A stretch of 6,011 nucleotides of DNA. Source: Pseudomonadales bacterium (GTDB lineage: Bacteria > Pseudomonadota > Gammaproteobacteria > Pseudomonadales > Azotimanducaceae). Below the pieces are notes generated by a model, which saw nothing but the letters and a program-made list of their open reading frames with translations, made no database searches and was not told where the DNA came from. The position numbers were made by a program, and so were the translations under genes. The stretch is from contig JAKUTI010000172.1 of NCBI GenBank assembly GCA_022448765.1, positions 1 to 6,011 of the forward strand. The letters run 5' to 3'. This document shows, one piece after another, positions 1 through 5,875 of the stretch; within the stretch, counting starts at the first letter, position 1, and each line of letters begins with the position of its first letter.

Positions 1-1089
1 CAATGCGGCCGACGTCTTGAGTACGTCGTCAGCGGTCATGGCACCACGAAAAAAAACGGTAGACACCAACGGGATTGCCAAAACGAAAAGGGCAACTGCA
101 GCCGGCATTCCAATGAGAATGCCCATACGTACACCCCAATCGAGGGTTTCACTAAAACCGTCAACATCACCTTGGTTCCGCAGCCGCGACAAATTGGGTA
201 GCAGGACTGTCCCCAACGCGATCGCTAGCAAACCAATCGGCAATTCCATTAAACGGTCCGAGTAATAGAGCCAAGAAATACTTCCCGTCACCAACGTGGA
301 AGCAAGAATCGATCCGACCAAAATATTGATCTGTCCGACCGATGCGGCAAAGACGGCGGGCACGAATAGAACGCCGACCTTACGTATACCTGGGTCGCGC
401 CAATCGATTTTAGGAACGCTCAGAAGATGCAGTCGCTGCAGCGCGGGTAACTGGAAAATCAATTGCACTATCCCCGCAGCAAAGACTCCCCACGCAAGCG
501 CCATCAGGGGCGTTGCAAAAAAACGCATCCCGATAAGCGCGGCCAAAATCAGCGAGACGTTCAATAGTACGGGCGTAATTGCTGGCAGCGCATATCGCTG
601 GAAACTGTTTAGTATCGATCCGGCGAAAGCGGTGAGCGATATGAAGACCAAATACGGAAGCGTTACTCGAACCATGTCCACGGTGAGGTCGAACTTTTCT
701 GGATCATCAAGAAAGCCCGGCGCGAAAACCAAAACCAGTCCCGATGCGCCCAAAATACCCAAGGTGCAGATTGTGACCAGAACAAGCCCGAAGTCACCGC
801 ATACGACGCGAACGAAATTCTGTAAAGCTTTATCGTCAGCGACGTTTCGATATTCGGCGAGCACCGGGACGAAGGCTTGCGCAAACGCGCCTTCGGCGAA
901 CATCCGTCGAAAGAAATTAGGGATTCTTAGCGCAACGAAGAAGACATCCGCCCCTGCGGTCGCGCCAAGTACAGCCGACAGAACCACATCTCGGAGAAAG
1001 CCGGTGAGCCTTGATACGCCGGTCATGGAGGCGACTACCGACCCTTGGGCCGCGAGATTTTGTTCCTTGCGCTCTACCTCAGTTGACAT
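1..1089 (-). CDS. murJ: Lipid II flippase MurJ, amino-terminal 363 residues (gene cut by window edge)
   Basis: MurJ (MviN) is the inner-membrane MOP-superfamily flippase that moves the peptidoglycan precursor lipid II to the periplasmic face. I translated the minus strand by hand: the frame stays open from an ATG at 1089 to base 1, giving 363 codons of a protein that is usually about 510-530 residues, so roughly the last 150 are outside. The family signature SRLTGFLRD is at residues 26-34. Arginines matching the essential cavity residues of E. coli MurJ (R18, R24, R52, R270) are visible as R27, R33, R61 and R279, and D48 matches D39. The motif IFAEGAF of E. coli is MFAEGAF at 63-69. Several hydrophobic helices are evident (about 96-124, 142-160, 172-190, 195-214, 238-262, 284-298, 320-345). 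The start codon follows a weak GGGG ribosome site. It is divergent from rpsT, as I recall for Pseudomonas. Confidence 0.96.
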   Translation of the reverse strand, partial: MSTEVERKEQNLAAQGSVVASMTGVSRLTGFLRDVVLSAVLGATAGADVFFVALRIPNFFRRMFAEGAFAQAFVPVLAEYRNVADDKALQNFVRVVCGDFGLVLVTICTLGILGASGLVLVFAPGFLDDPEKFDLTVDMVRVTLPYLVFISLTAFAGSILNSFQRYALPAITPVLLNVSLILAALIGMRFFATPLMALAWGVFAAGIVQLIFQLPALQRLHLLSVPKIDWRDPGIRKVGVLFVPAVFAASVGQINILVGSILASTLVTGSISWLYYSDRLMELPIGLLAIALGTVLLPNLSRLRNQGDVDGFSETLDWGVRMGILIGMPAAVALFVLAIPLVSTVFFRGAMTADDVLKTSAAL

Positions 1090-1111
1090 GCCAGAACCCC
1101 ATCGGCATATT
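1083..1111 (+). promoter_or_regulatory. Probable sigma70 promoter of rpsT
   Basis: A perfect -35 box TTGACA (1083-1088) is followed after 17 bases by CATATT (1106-1111), which matches the -10 consensus at four of six positions. Transcription would start near 1118, leaving an rpsT leader of about 42 bases. The -35 box overlaps the start codon of the divergent murJ (1087-1089), so this promoter occupies the murJ translation start region. The prediction rests only on sequence match and position. Confidence 0.6.
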
Positions 1112-1159
1112 ACGCGACCTTTCCCACGCCGCCCATTGGACTCGAAAAAGGAACCCGTT

Positions 1160-1423
1160 TTGGCGAATAGTCCTCAAGCAAAAAAACGAGCGCGCCAGGC
1201 TGAAAAACATAGACAGCACAATGCGAGTATGCGCTCCGCCTACCGCACATACATCAAGAGAGTCGAAAGTGCTGTATCGGCGGGCGACCGAGAATCAGCT
1301 AACGTCGCCTTGTTGGCAGCGATACCCATTATTGATCGCATGGCGAATAAGGGAATCCTTCACAAGAACCAAGCAGCCCGCTATAAATCACGGCTAAACG
1401 CGAGCGTGAAAGCTTTGTCTTAG
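1160..1423 (+). CDS. rpsT: 30S ribosomal protein S20
   Basis: S20 binds the 5' and 3' minor domains of 16S rRNA early in assembly of the small subunit. The product is 87 residues, the same length as E. coli S20, with the conserved basic start ANSPQAKKRARQ, the block HNASMRS (about 20-26), and IDRMANKGILHKNQAARYKS near the carboxyl end. The start is TTG at 1160: it gives the family length exactly and has AAGGAA (1148-1153) six bases upstream, whereas the open frame continues far upstream only as a shadow of murJ. A UUG start is known for E. coli rpsT, where it is tied to autogenous translational control; the same control here is inference. The gene converges on proB with only 11 bases between the stop codons, and I see no clear terminator there. 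Confidence 0.97.
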   Translation: MANSPQAKKRARQAEKHRQHNASMRSAYRTYIKRVESAVSAGDRESANVALLAAIPIIDRMANKGILHKNQAARYKSRLNASVKALS

Positions 1424-1434
1424 GACCGGATAAA

Positions 1435-2562
1435 TTACGACAGCGCTAGATTGTCGCAGTGAATTAGTTCCTCTTCATCAACGTAACCCAGTAACTTTTC
1501 AATAGATGAGGAGCTGTGTCCTTTGAGTAGCTCAGTTTCTACCGAACCGTAATTCACCAACCCTTTCCCAACCTCAGCGCCGTCGGGGCCGTTGATGCTT
1601 ACCACGTCGCCACGATCGAAATCGCCCCGTATCCCAGTGACTCCAACGGCAAGAACGCTTACCCCGCCCGCCAAAACCGCATGGACCGCACCCTGATCCA
1701 AGGTGATTGCTCCTGCATTCTGGACCTGGGCTGCTATCCATTGTTTACGGGCATCAAGCGGGGCCACGTCCGCGGTCAGCAAGGTACCAACGTTTCGACC
1801 AGTAGCGATCGCGGAAAGAATTCCCACTTCGCAACCGTTTGCAATAACCGTATGGCATCCGGCGCGCGCCGCGTAACGCGAGGCCTCCAGCTTTGTACCC
1901 ATGCCACCCCGACCTAAGGTTCCTGAACCGAATCCGACCATATCGTCCAGGCTTGAGTCGAAAGCAGAGCACTCGCTGACCATAGGAGCGTCGGGTCGAA
2001 TCCGAGGATCGTCCTCGTGCAAGCCATTCTGATCGGTAAGCAAAACGAGGACACTTGCAGAAACGAGGCTCGCGACCCTTGCTGCGAGCGTGTCGTTGTC
2101 ACCCAGCTGAATTTCGTCCGTGGCAACCGAGTCGTTCTCATTGATAACAGGCACAATTCCATAGTTAATTAGTGTTCGCAGAGTCCCACGCGCATTGAGG
2201 TACCTCTGACGATCAGAGAGATCGTCATGCGTTAGCAGGACTAATGCCGTACGGCGTCCATGACGACGAAAGCCCTCCTCATATGCTTGAACAATGCCCA
2301 TCTGACCAACGGCTGCTGCCGCCTGGAGCTCATGGATACTCTCTGGACGTTCCGTCAACCCCAATCTGCGAAACCCTTCCGCGATCGCCCCGCTGGTGAC
2401 GAGCGCTACGTGCTTACTATCGTCGAGTAGAGCACTTATCTGCTCGCACCAGCCATCAATAGCGTCAGCATCAAGGCCGACTCCATCTCGTGTAAGCAAG
2501 GCGCTGCCGATTTTAATCACCCAAACCTCGGACTCTTTCAAAAGCTCCCGCGCACTACTCAC
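1435..2562 (-). CDS. proB: Glutamate 5-kinase (gamma-glutamyl kinase) with PUA domain
   Basis: ProB phosphorylates L-glutamate with ATP to gamma-glutamyl phosphate, the first and feedback-controlled step of proline synthesis in the cytoplasm. The product from the chosen start is 375 residues (E. coli 367). The amino acid kinase domain spans about 13-260: VIKIGS at 15-20 (phosphate binding), VTSGAI at 55-60, the glutamate-site stretch VPVINENDSVATDE at 137-150, GDND at 154-157, LLTDQNGL at 174-181, and GRGGMGTKL at 217-225. The rest (about 275-360) fits the RNA-binding-like PUA domain, with GVTGIRGDF and FDRGDV followed by the LLGY motif at 357-360. I chose GTG at 2562 because GAGG lies nine bases upstream; a TTG seven codons further in is possible. 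It overlaps the end of obgE by eight bases, which suggests coupled translation. proA, the next pathway gene, is not adjacent. Confidence 0.96.
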   Translation of the reverse strand: MSSARELLKESEVWVIKIGSALLTRDGVGLDADAIDGWCEQISALLDDSKHVALVTSGAIAEGFRRLGLTERPESIHELQAAAAVGQMGIVQAYEEGFRRHGRRTALVLLTHDDLSDRQRYLNARGTLRTLINYGIVPVINENDSVATDEIQLGDNDTLAARVASLVSASVLVLLTDQNGLHEDDPRIRPDAPMVSECSAFDSSLDDMVGFGSGTLGRGGMGTKLEASRYAARAGCHTVIANGCEVGILSAIATGRNVGTLLTADVAPLDARKQWIAAQVQNAGAITLDQGAVHAVLAGGVSVLAVGVTGIRGDFDRGDVVSINGPDGAEVGKGLVNYGSVETELLKGHSSSSIEKLLGYVDEEELIHCDNLALS

Positions 2563-3715
2563 GATAAAGAACCTCAACTTTCGGGTCGCGAACTGCACGT
2601 CGATCACCGGTTGCGGAACTACGCAGGGCTTGATTTAAAACGTCTTTCGTCAAACGGGCCTCCAGACCCCGATCACGCTCGTCCAAAGCGGGATCCGACG
2701 CGAGACTTTCGCGCCAATCAGTCACATGCTGCATCAACTTATTGACGAGGAAATCAATCCCAACTCCAGTCACCGCTGAAATCGCGTAACACGGACGACC
2801 AGGAAAAGCCTCGGCTAGCCGCTTCACAACTTCTTGCCCTTGCTCTTCAGCAACTACGTCCATTTTCGTTGCCAGAGTCCAGATCGGAATATCGCTAAAT
2901 AGCGGGCTGAATTGGGACAATTCACTCTCAATCGCCTTCGCGTTGGCGACCGGATCACTCCCGTCGAGAGGCTCGATGTCCACCATGTGCAGCAACAAGC
3001 GAGTCCGCACCAAATGACGAAGAAAGCGCATTCCAAGGCCCGCACCCCCAGAAGCCCCTGGCACAAGCCCGGGTATATCAGCGACCACAAAGTTTGCGTC
3101 TTCAGCAACGCGCACAACCCCCAGATTGGGAATCAGTGTCGTGAACGGATAGTCTGCTATTTTTGGTCGGGATGCGGAAATCCGACTAATCAGTGTCGAT
3201 TTTCCTGCATTCGGCAACCCCAATAATCCGACATCTGCAACAACTTTTAATTGCAGGCGAAGAATACGTGTATCACCGGCTTCGCCGCTAGTTGTTCGAC
3301 GGGGAGCCCGGTTGGTGCTCGATTTAAAGAATGCGTTTCCGCGACCGAAATGGCCACCTCGGGCTACGCAAAGGACATCTTCGGTATCCGTGATATCTCC
3401 AACTACTTCAAGAGTTTCATCATCAATCACTGTTGTCCCTATGGGGACAGCGACATTGACATCGGTACCATTTGCCCCGGTACGGTTCGCACTCCCACCA
3501 GCTCTACCGTATTCAGCCTGAATGAGTGGCTGAAAACGGAGATCCACCAGGGTATTAAGGGAGGTGTGCCCAACCAGGAAAACAGAACCCCCATTTCCAC
3601 CGTCCCCGCCATCCGGTCCACCGCGCGGGTTATTGCGCCCACGGAAGAACGATAAGCAACCGTCACCACCTTTTCCCGCTTGAACACGGATGGTTACCTC
3701 ATCAACGAATTTCAT
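2555..3715 (-). CDS. obgE: Obg-family GTPase (CgtA) acting on the 50S ribosomal subunit
   Basis: Obg GTPases bind the 50S subunit and act in its maturation and in growth and stress control. The 386-residue product begins MKFVDE as in E. coli ObgE (390 residues). The glycine-rich Obg fold covers about 1-157, with GGPDGGDGGNGG at 32-43. The GTPase domain follows: G1 GLPNAGKST 166-174, G2 threonine within YPFTT 189-193, G3 DIPG 213-216, G4 TKMD 283-286 and G5 SAV 313-315. Two things are odd. G4 reads TKxD where the family usually has NKxD. The tail (about 335-386) is rich in arginine and mixed in charge and lacks the long acidic run of E. coli ObgE, although it still ends VEVLYRE like VEFIYKR. 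RREK near residue 25 of E. coli is replaced by RGRN. No strong ribosome site precedes the ATG; the start is set by the conserved MKFVDE. Location after rplU-rpmA is the common bacterial arrangement. Confidence 0.97.
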   Translation of the reverse strand: MKFVDEVTIRVQAGKGGDGCLSFFRGRNNPRGGPDGGDGGNGGSVFLVGHTSLNTLVDLRFQPLIQAEYGRAGGSANRTGANGTDVNVAVPIGTTVIDDETLEVVGDITDTEDVLCVARGGHFGRGNAFFKSSTNRAPRRTTSGEAGDTRILRLQLKVVADVGLLGLPNAGKSTLISRISASRPKIADYPFTTLIPNLGVVRVAEDANFVVADIPGLVPGASGGAGLGMRFLRHLVRTRLLLHMVDIEPLDGSDPVANAKAIESELSQFSPLFSDIPIWTLATKMDVVAEEQGQEVVKRLAEAFPGRPCYAISAVTGVGIDFLVNKLMQHVTDWRESLASDPALDERDRGLEARLTKDVLNQALRSSATGDRRAVRDPKVEVLYRE

Positions 3716-3723
3716 GGTGCTAG

Positions 3724-3768
3724 ATAGCCGACAATTTAACGAAGTGTCGCACCAAGCCCTCCGGCTAT
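3724..3768 (-). repeat. Inverted repeat in the rpmA-obgE gap
   Basis: ATAGCCG (3724-3730) and CGGCTAT (3762-3768) are a perfect 7-base inverted repeat separated by 31 bases, inside the 64-base gap before obgE. In the minus-strand transcript the loop would hold GAGGG, and the right arm would end eight bases before the obgE ATG. There is no run of T, so it is not an intrinsic terminator. A role in obgE translation is conceivable but the pairing could be chance. Confidence 0.3.
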
Positions 3769-3779
3769 TGCCAAAAGGA

Positions 3780-4037
3780 CTAGGGAGCCGTAACGCTCAC
3801 GTACGTTCTTTTTAGCCGTCCGTGGGTTGAATAACTAACCAGGCCGTCCGCCTTGGCAAAGAGCGTATGGTCTCGACCACAACCAACGTTGTTGCCAGGG
3901 TGTATCCGAGTGCCACGTTGACGTACAATAATGTTGCCCGCTAGAACGGATTCGCCGCCGTACTTTTTGACTCCTAATCTCTTCGATTCTGAGTCTCGGC
4001 CGTTTCGGGTACTTCCACCTGCTTTTTTATGCGCCAT
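3780..4037 (-). CDS. rpmA: 50S ribosomal protein L27
   Basis: L27 reaches the peptidyl transferase centre with its flexible amino tail and helps place tRNA 3' ends. The 85-residue product has the same length as E. coli L27 and is nearly identical through the first half: MAHKKAGGSTRNGRDS, then RLGVKKYGGE, IIVRQRGT and VGCGRDHTLFAKADG (about 51-65). The tail begins directly with MAHKKAGG, with no Firmicutes-type cleaved leader. The second half is more divergent, ending HGRLKRTYVSVTAP. It starts 16 bases after the rplU stop, so the two large-subunit genes are surely co-transcribed. A weak GGGA about ten bases before the ATG may be the ribosome site. Confidence 0.98.
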   Translation of the reverse strand: MAHKKAGGSTRNGRDSESKRLGVKKYGGESVLAGNIIVRQRGTRIHPGNNVGCGRDHTLFAKADGLVSYSTHGRLKRTYVSVTAP

Positions 4038-4053
4038 GGTTGTTAATTCCCAG

Positions 4054-4365
4054 CTAGTGCGAAATCGCCGTTATTCGAACTTCAGTATACCCCTGCCGAT
4101 GCCCGGCGCGTCGGAGATAATTCTTTCGGCGTTTAAACTTGACGACCCGAATTTTTCGGCCCCGTCCTTGCCCAACCACTTCTCCTTGAACCTTACCGTC
4201 TTTAAGAAATGGCATGCCGACAGCGACATCGTCCCCATCCGCCACAACCATTACTCGGTCGAAAACAACATCGTCACCGGGCTCGCCACCAATCGTTTCT
4301 AGTCGAACCAGGTCGCCCTCGCTAACGCGGTGCTGTTTCCCACCACTCTCAAAGACAGCAAACAT
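4054..4365 (-). CDS. rplU: 50S ribosomal protein L21
   Basis: L21 binds 23S rRNA and contacts L20 in the large subunit. From the ATG at 4365 the product is 103 residues, exactly the length of E. coli L21, starting MFAVFESGGKQHRVSEGD and carrying the signature VVKFKRRKNYLRRAGHRQGYTEVRI (about 74-98, described here in two parts: the basic KFKRRKNY and the GHRQGYT block). The open frame extends 20 codons further upstream, but those residues match nothing in L21, and an AAGG lies nine bases before the chosen ATG. It is the first gene of the rplU-rpmA-obgE-proB unit, behind a promoter at 4485-4513 with a leader of about 112 bases. Confidence 0.97.
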   Translation of the reverse strand: MFAVFESGGKQHRVSEGDLVRLETIGGEPGDDVVFDRVMVVADGDDVAVGMPFLKDGKVQGEVVGQGRGRKIRVVKFKRRKNYLRRAGHRQGYTEVRITAISH

Positions 4366-4407
4366 ATGATCCAACCTTTTTAAACATGGTCTTCTTTTAA
4401 CGCCAAC

Positions 4408-4438
4408 TTCACCGGGAAGAGGCAAGCTGTACTACAAT
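4408..4438 (+). promoter_or_regulatory. Possible promoter of ispB (weak)
   Basis: TACAAT (4433-4438) matches the -10 consensus at five of six positions. The best upstream partner is TTCACC (4408-4413, four of six) but with a long 19-base spacer. It would give ispB a leader of about 120 bases and would lie within the leader of the divergent rplU transcript. I found no better plus-strand promoter in the 202-base gap between rplU and ispB. Confidence 0.22.
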
Positions 4439-4484
4439 GAGCCCCGTCCCAAATAAGAATTCCGGCGCCTTAAAATGGCGCGTA

Positions 4485-4513
4485 ATTTTACGGACAAGCC
4501 CAACCGATTACAA
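4485..4513 (-). promoter_or_regulatory. Probable sigma70 promoter of the rplU-rpmA-obgE-proB unit
   Basis: On the minus strand TTGTAA (4513-4508, four of six matches to the -35 box) is followed after exactly 17 bases by TAAAAT (4490-4485, five of six matches to the -10 box). Transcription would begin near 4478. A short GC stem GCGCC/GGCGC (4465-4469 and 4477-4481) sits at the expected start of the transcript. The -35 box lies inside an 8-base inverted repeat. Confidence 0.6.
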
Positions 4514-4532
4514 CGCGCTCCGCCGTAATCGG
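4504..4532. repeat. Inverted repeat in the rplU/ispB divergent control region
   Basis: CCGATTAC (4504-4511) and GTAATCGG (4525-4532) form a perfect 8-base inverted repeat with a 13-base spacer, about two helical turns centre to centre. The left arm overlaps the -35 box of the rplU promoter. The geometry fits an operator for a dimeric regulator or a hairpin in the ispB leader. No T run follows, so a terminator is unlikely. The function is inferred only. Confidence 0.4.
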
Positions 4533-4567
4533 ACATAGTTAACTTGGCGTGTTGGAGCACGAGATTT

Positions 4568-5584
4568 ATGGGGCCAACCCCGGTAGCGCAACTTGCTACA
4601 CCGATCAACAAAGTGTCGGACCTAGACGATATCTTTAGCGTAGTTCGCGACGATTTCGCCAAGGTAGACGCGCTCATTCCTCGACAGCTCACGAGCGATG
4701 TTGCTTTGGTTAGCGAGATAGGACGATATATCGTCGATTCTGGGGGGAAACGTTTGCGGCCATTGATCGTCCTCTTGACCGCTCGTGCAAACGGATACCG
4801 AGGAGACGAACACATTCGACTAGCGACCCTAGTCGAATTTCTTCATACCGCCACTTTGCTTCACGATGACGTGGTTGATCGGTCCGGTCGACGTCGGGGG
4901 AGAGCCACAGCTAATGCTCTCTGGGGAAACTCGCCCAGTATTCTCGTCGGTGATTTTCTTTACTCGAGAGCGTTTCAGCTGATGGTCGATCTCAACAGTA
5001 TGGATCTCATGGCAATTATCAGTGATGCCACTAATGTCATCGCCGAAGGGGAAGTGCTTCAGCTCGAAAACATAGGTAACGCCGAGCTCGCCGAAACCGA
5101 CTACTTGGAGATTATCCGTTGTAAAAGCGCGCTGTTGTTTCAAGCCGCGGCGCACACGGCCGTCGTCCTTTCCGACGACGATCCGGACACAATTAGCGGT
5201 TTTAGAGATTTTGGGCTTCATTTCGGTCTTGCGTACCAACTCGTCGACGACTGGCTAGATTACGCTGGTGACAGCCAGCTTATGGGCAAAAATGTTGGCG
5301 ACGACCTTGCGGAAGGAAAAGTGACACTGCCGCTTATAGCGACAATTAAAAACGGTTCGAACGATCAAGCGAAACTAGTACGAGACGCAATAAATTCTCG
5401 GTCTGACCGACATCTGAACGCCGTAATCGATGCCGTGTGCAGTTCCGGCGCGCTGGATTACACGAAATCGCGGGCTGAAGCGGAAGCCAGTCTCGCGTTA
5501 GATTGTCTCGTGTCTCTCCCGGACAATCTTTACCGAGACGCGCTCGAGAACCTAACTACATTTGCTACATCGCGGATGCGATAG
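4568..5584 (+). CDS. ispB: Long-chain trans-polyprenyl diphosphate synthase (octaprenyl or similar)
   Basis: This enzyme adds isopentenyl diphosphate units to farnesyl diphosphate to make the side chain of ubiquinone and menaquinone. The 338-residue product resembles E. coli IspB (323) along its length. IVDSGGKRLRP (55-65) binds isopentenyl diphosphate. The first aspartate-rich motif is LLHDDVVD (D100, D101, D104), followed by arginines at 109-110. GDFLYSRAFQ is at 128-137. The second motif is YQLVDDWLDY (D227, D228, D231), followed by GKNVGDDLAEGKVTLPL. Chain length (C40 or C45) cannot be told from the sequence. I chose ATG at 4568, preceded by GGAG eleven bases upstream; a TTG at 4544 would add eight residues without family resemblance. 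It is divergent from rplU, the usual gammaproteobacterial arrangement, and the tRNA-Pro gene follows 68 bases later. Confidence 0.96.
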   Translation: MGPTPVAQLATPINKVSDLDDIFSVVRDDFAKVDALIPRQLTSDVALVSEIGRYIVDSGGKRLRPLIVLLTARANGYRGDEHIRLATLVEFLHTATLLHDDVVDRSGRRRGRATANALWGNSPSILVGDFLYSRAFQLMVDLNSMDLMAIISDATNVIAEGEVLQLENIGNAELAETDYLEIIRCKSALLFQAAAHTAVVLSDDDPDTISGFRDFGLHFGLAYQLVDDWLDYAGDSQLMGKNVGDDLAEGKVTLPLIATIKNGSNDQAKLVRDAINSRSDRHLNAVIDAVCSSGALDYTKSRAEAEASLALDCLVSLPDNLYRDALENLTTFATSRMR

Positions 5585-5625
5585 AACAAACGAGGTTTTC
5601 TAAGGCAAAATACCCCAAGTCTCCT

Positions 5626-5643
5626 GCTGGCTCTTGAGCCAGC
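5626..5643 (+). repeat. Perfect hairpin between ispB and tRNA-Pro
   Basis: GCTGGCTC (5626-5633) and GAGCCAGC (5636-5643) pair perfectly around two bases, or as a 7-base stem with a CTTG loop. It lies 42 bases after the ispB stop and ends nine bases before the tRNA. There is no T run, so it could be a weak end signal for ispB or part of the 5' leader of the tRNA precursor. I could not find a convincing promoter for the tRNA, so read-through from ispB is possible. Confidence 0.45.
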
Positions 5644-5652
5644 CAATTCAAT

Positions 5653-5729
5653 CGGAGTGTAGCTCAGCCTGGTAGAGCACCGTCTTCGGGAGGCGGGGGC
5701 CGGAGGTTCAAGTCCTCTCACTCCGACCA
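5653..5729 (+). tRNA. tRNA-Pro, anticodon CGG
   Basis: The 77-base gene folds into a full cloverleaf. The acceptor stem is CGGAGTG (5653-5659) with CACTCCG (5719-5725), discriminator A and an encoded CCA (5727-5729). The anticodon stem CCGTC/GGCGG (5680-5684, 5692-5696) holds the loop TTCGGGA with anticodon CGG at 5687-5689. The T arm is GGAGG, TTCAAGT, CCTCT (5702-5718). The acceptor stem opening with C1 and the TTCGGGA loop match E. coli proK tRNA. It reads the proline codon CCG. Its 3' half is the likely integration target of the element that begins just downstream. Confidence 0.97.
5685..5729. other. Likely attachment site (attL or attR) in the 3' half of tRNA-Pro
   Basis: Tyrosine integrases commonly recombine within the anticodon-loop to 3'-end part of tRNA genes and restore the gene from element sequence. 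The complete tRNA followed 147 bases later by an integrase-like start fits this. The exact core is not visible, because the matching second copy at the far end of the element is outside the window. Confidence 0.45.
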
Positions 5730-5740
5730 AACAAACCGTG

Positions 5741-5773
5741 CCCTGGCTGGACTTTAAGGAAAGTCAGGGTTTT
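5741..5773 (+). terminator. Terminator-like hairpin after tRNA-Pro
   Basis: GACTTT (5750-5755) and AAAGTC (5760-5765) form a stem around an AAGG loop; the outer CCCT (5741-5744) can pair with AGGG (5766-5769) across a five-base bulge, and TTTT (5770-5773) follows. Position twelve bases after the CCA end suits transcription termination of the tRNA. The bulge and short T run make it imperfect. Confidence 0.5.
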
Positions 5774-5778
5774 CACGT

Positions 5779-5873
5779 GGCAGGATTACGGCAGGATTAC
5801 GGCAGGACTATATTGCCTTTTTGCCGTTTTAGCCTACACTGAAAGCCTCTTGGCAGGATTGTCGTAGGATTAT
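5779..5873. repeat. Five 11-base direct repeats, probable integrase or regulator binding sites
   Basis: Three head-to-tail copies lie at 5779-5789 (GGCAGGATTAC), 5790-5800 (identical) and 5801-5811 (GGCAGGACTAT). Two more lie at 5852-5862 (GGCAGGATTGT) and 5863-5873 (CGTAGGATTAT). The spacing of 11 bases is about one helical turn, so bound proteins would sit on one face of the DNA. The two clusters flank a possible promoter and lie between the tRNA and the integrase-like gene, which suits arm-type sites of a tyrosine integrase or its excisionase. The AGGA of the last copy also serves as the ribosome site of that gene. Confidence 0.75.
5813..5840 (+). promoter_or_regulatory. Possible promoter of the integrase-like gene
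   Basis: TTGCCT (5813-5818, four of six) and TACACT (5835-5840, four of six) are separated by 16 bases. The pair sits between the two repeat clusters, so any protein bound at the repeats could control it. Each box is only a moderate match. Confidence 0.35.
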
Positions 5874-5875
5874 TT

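Noticed and set aside
296..1159. Long plus-strand open frame running into rpsT
   Set aside because: It is antisense to murJ, whose minus-strand translation is unmistakable. Only the part from TTG 1160 encodes S20.
1438..1456. CGACA/TGTCG inverted repeat at the convergent ends of rpsT and proB, considered as a terminator
   Set aside because: Only five base pairs around a nine-base loop, no T run on either side, and it lies inside the proB coding end.
3251..3655. Plus-strand open frame of 134 residues
   Set aside because: It is antisense to the highly conserved Obg domain of obgE and resembles no family.
4366..4425. Amino-terminal extension of L21 by 20 residues
   Set aside because: The extra residues match nothing in L21, and the ATG at 4365 gives the exact family length with a ribosome site.
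4432..4815. Minus-strand open frame of 127 residues
   Set aside because: It is antisense to the first part of ispB and the divergent promoter region, with no recognisable family and no ribosome site that I could see.
5530..5730. Minus-strand open frame of 66 residues over the ispB end and tRNA
   Set aside because: It includes a translation of the complement of tRNA-Pro (GLEPPAPASRRRCSTRLSYTP-like residues), a familiar false protein from antisense tRNA-Pro.
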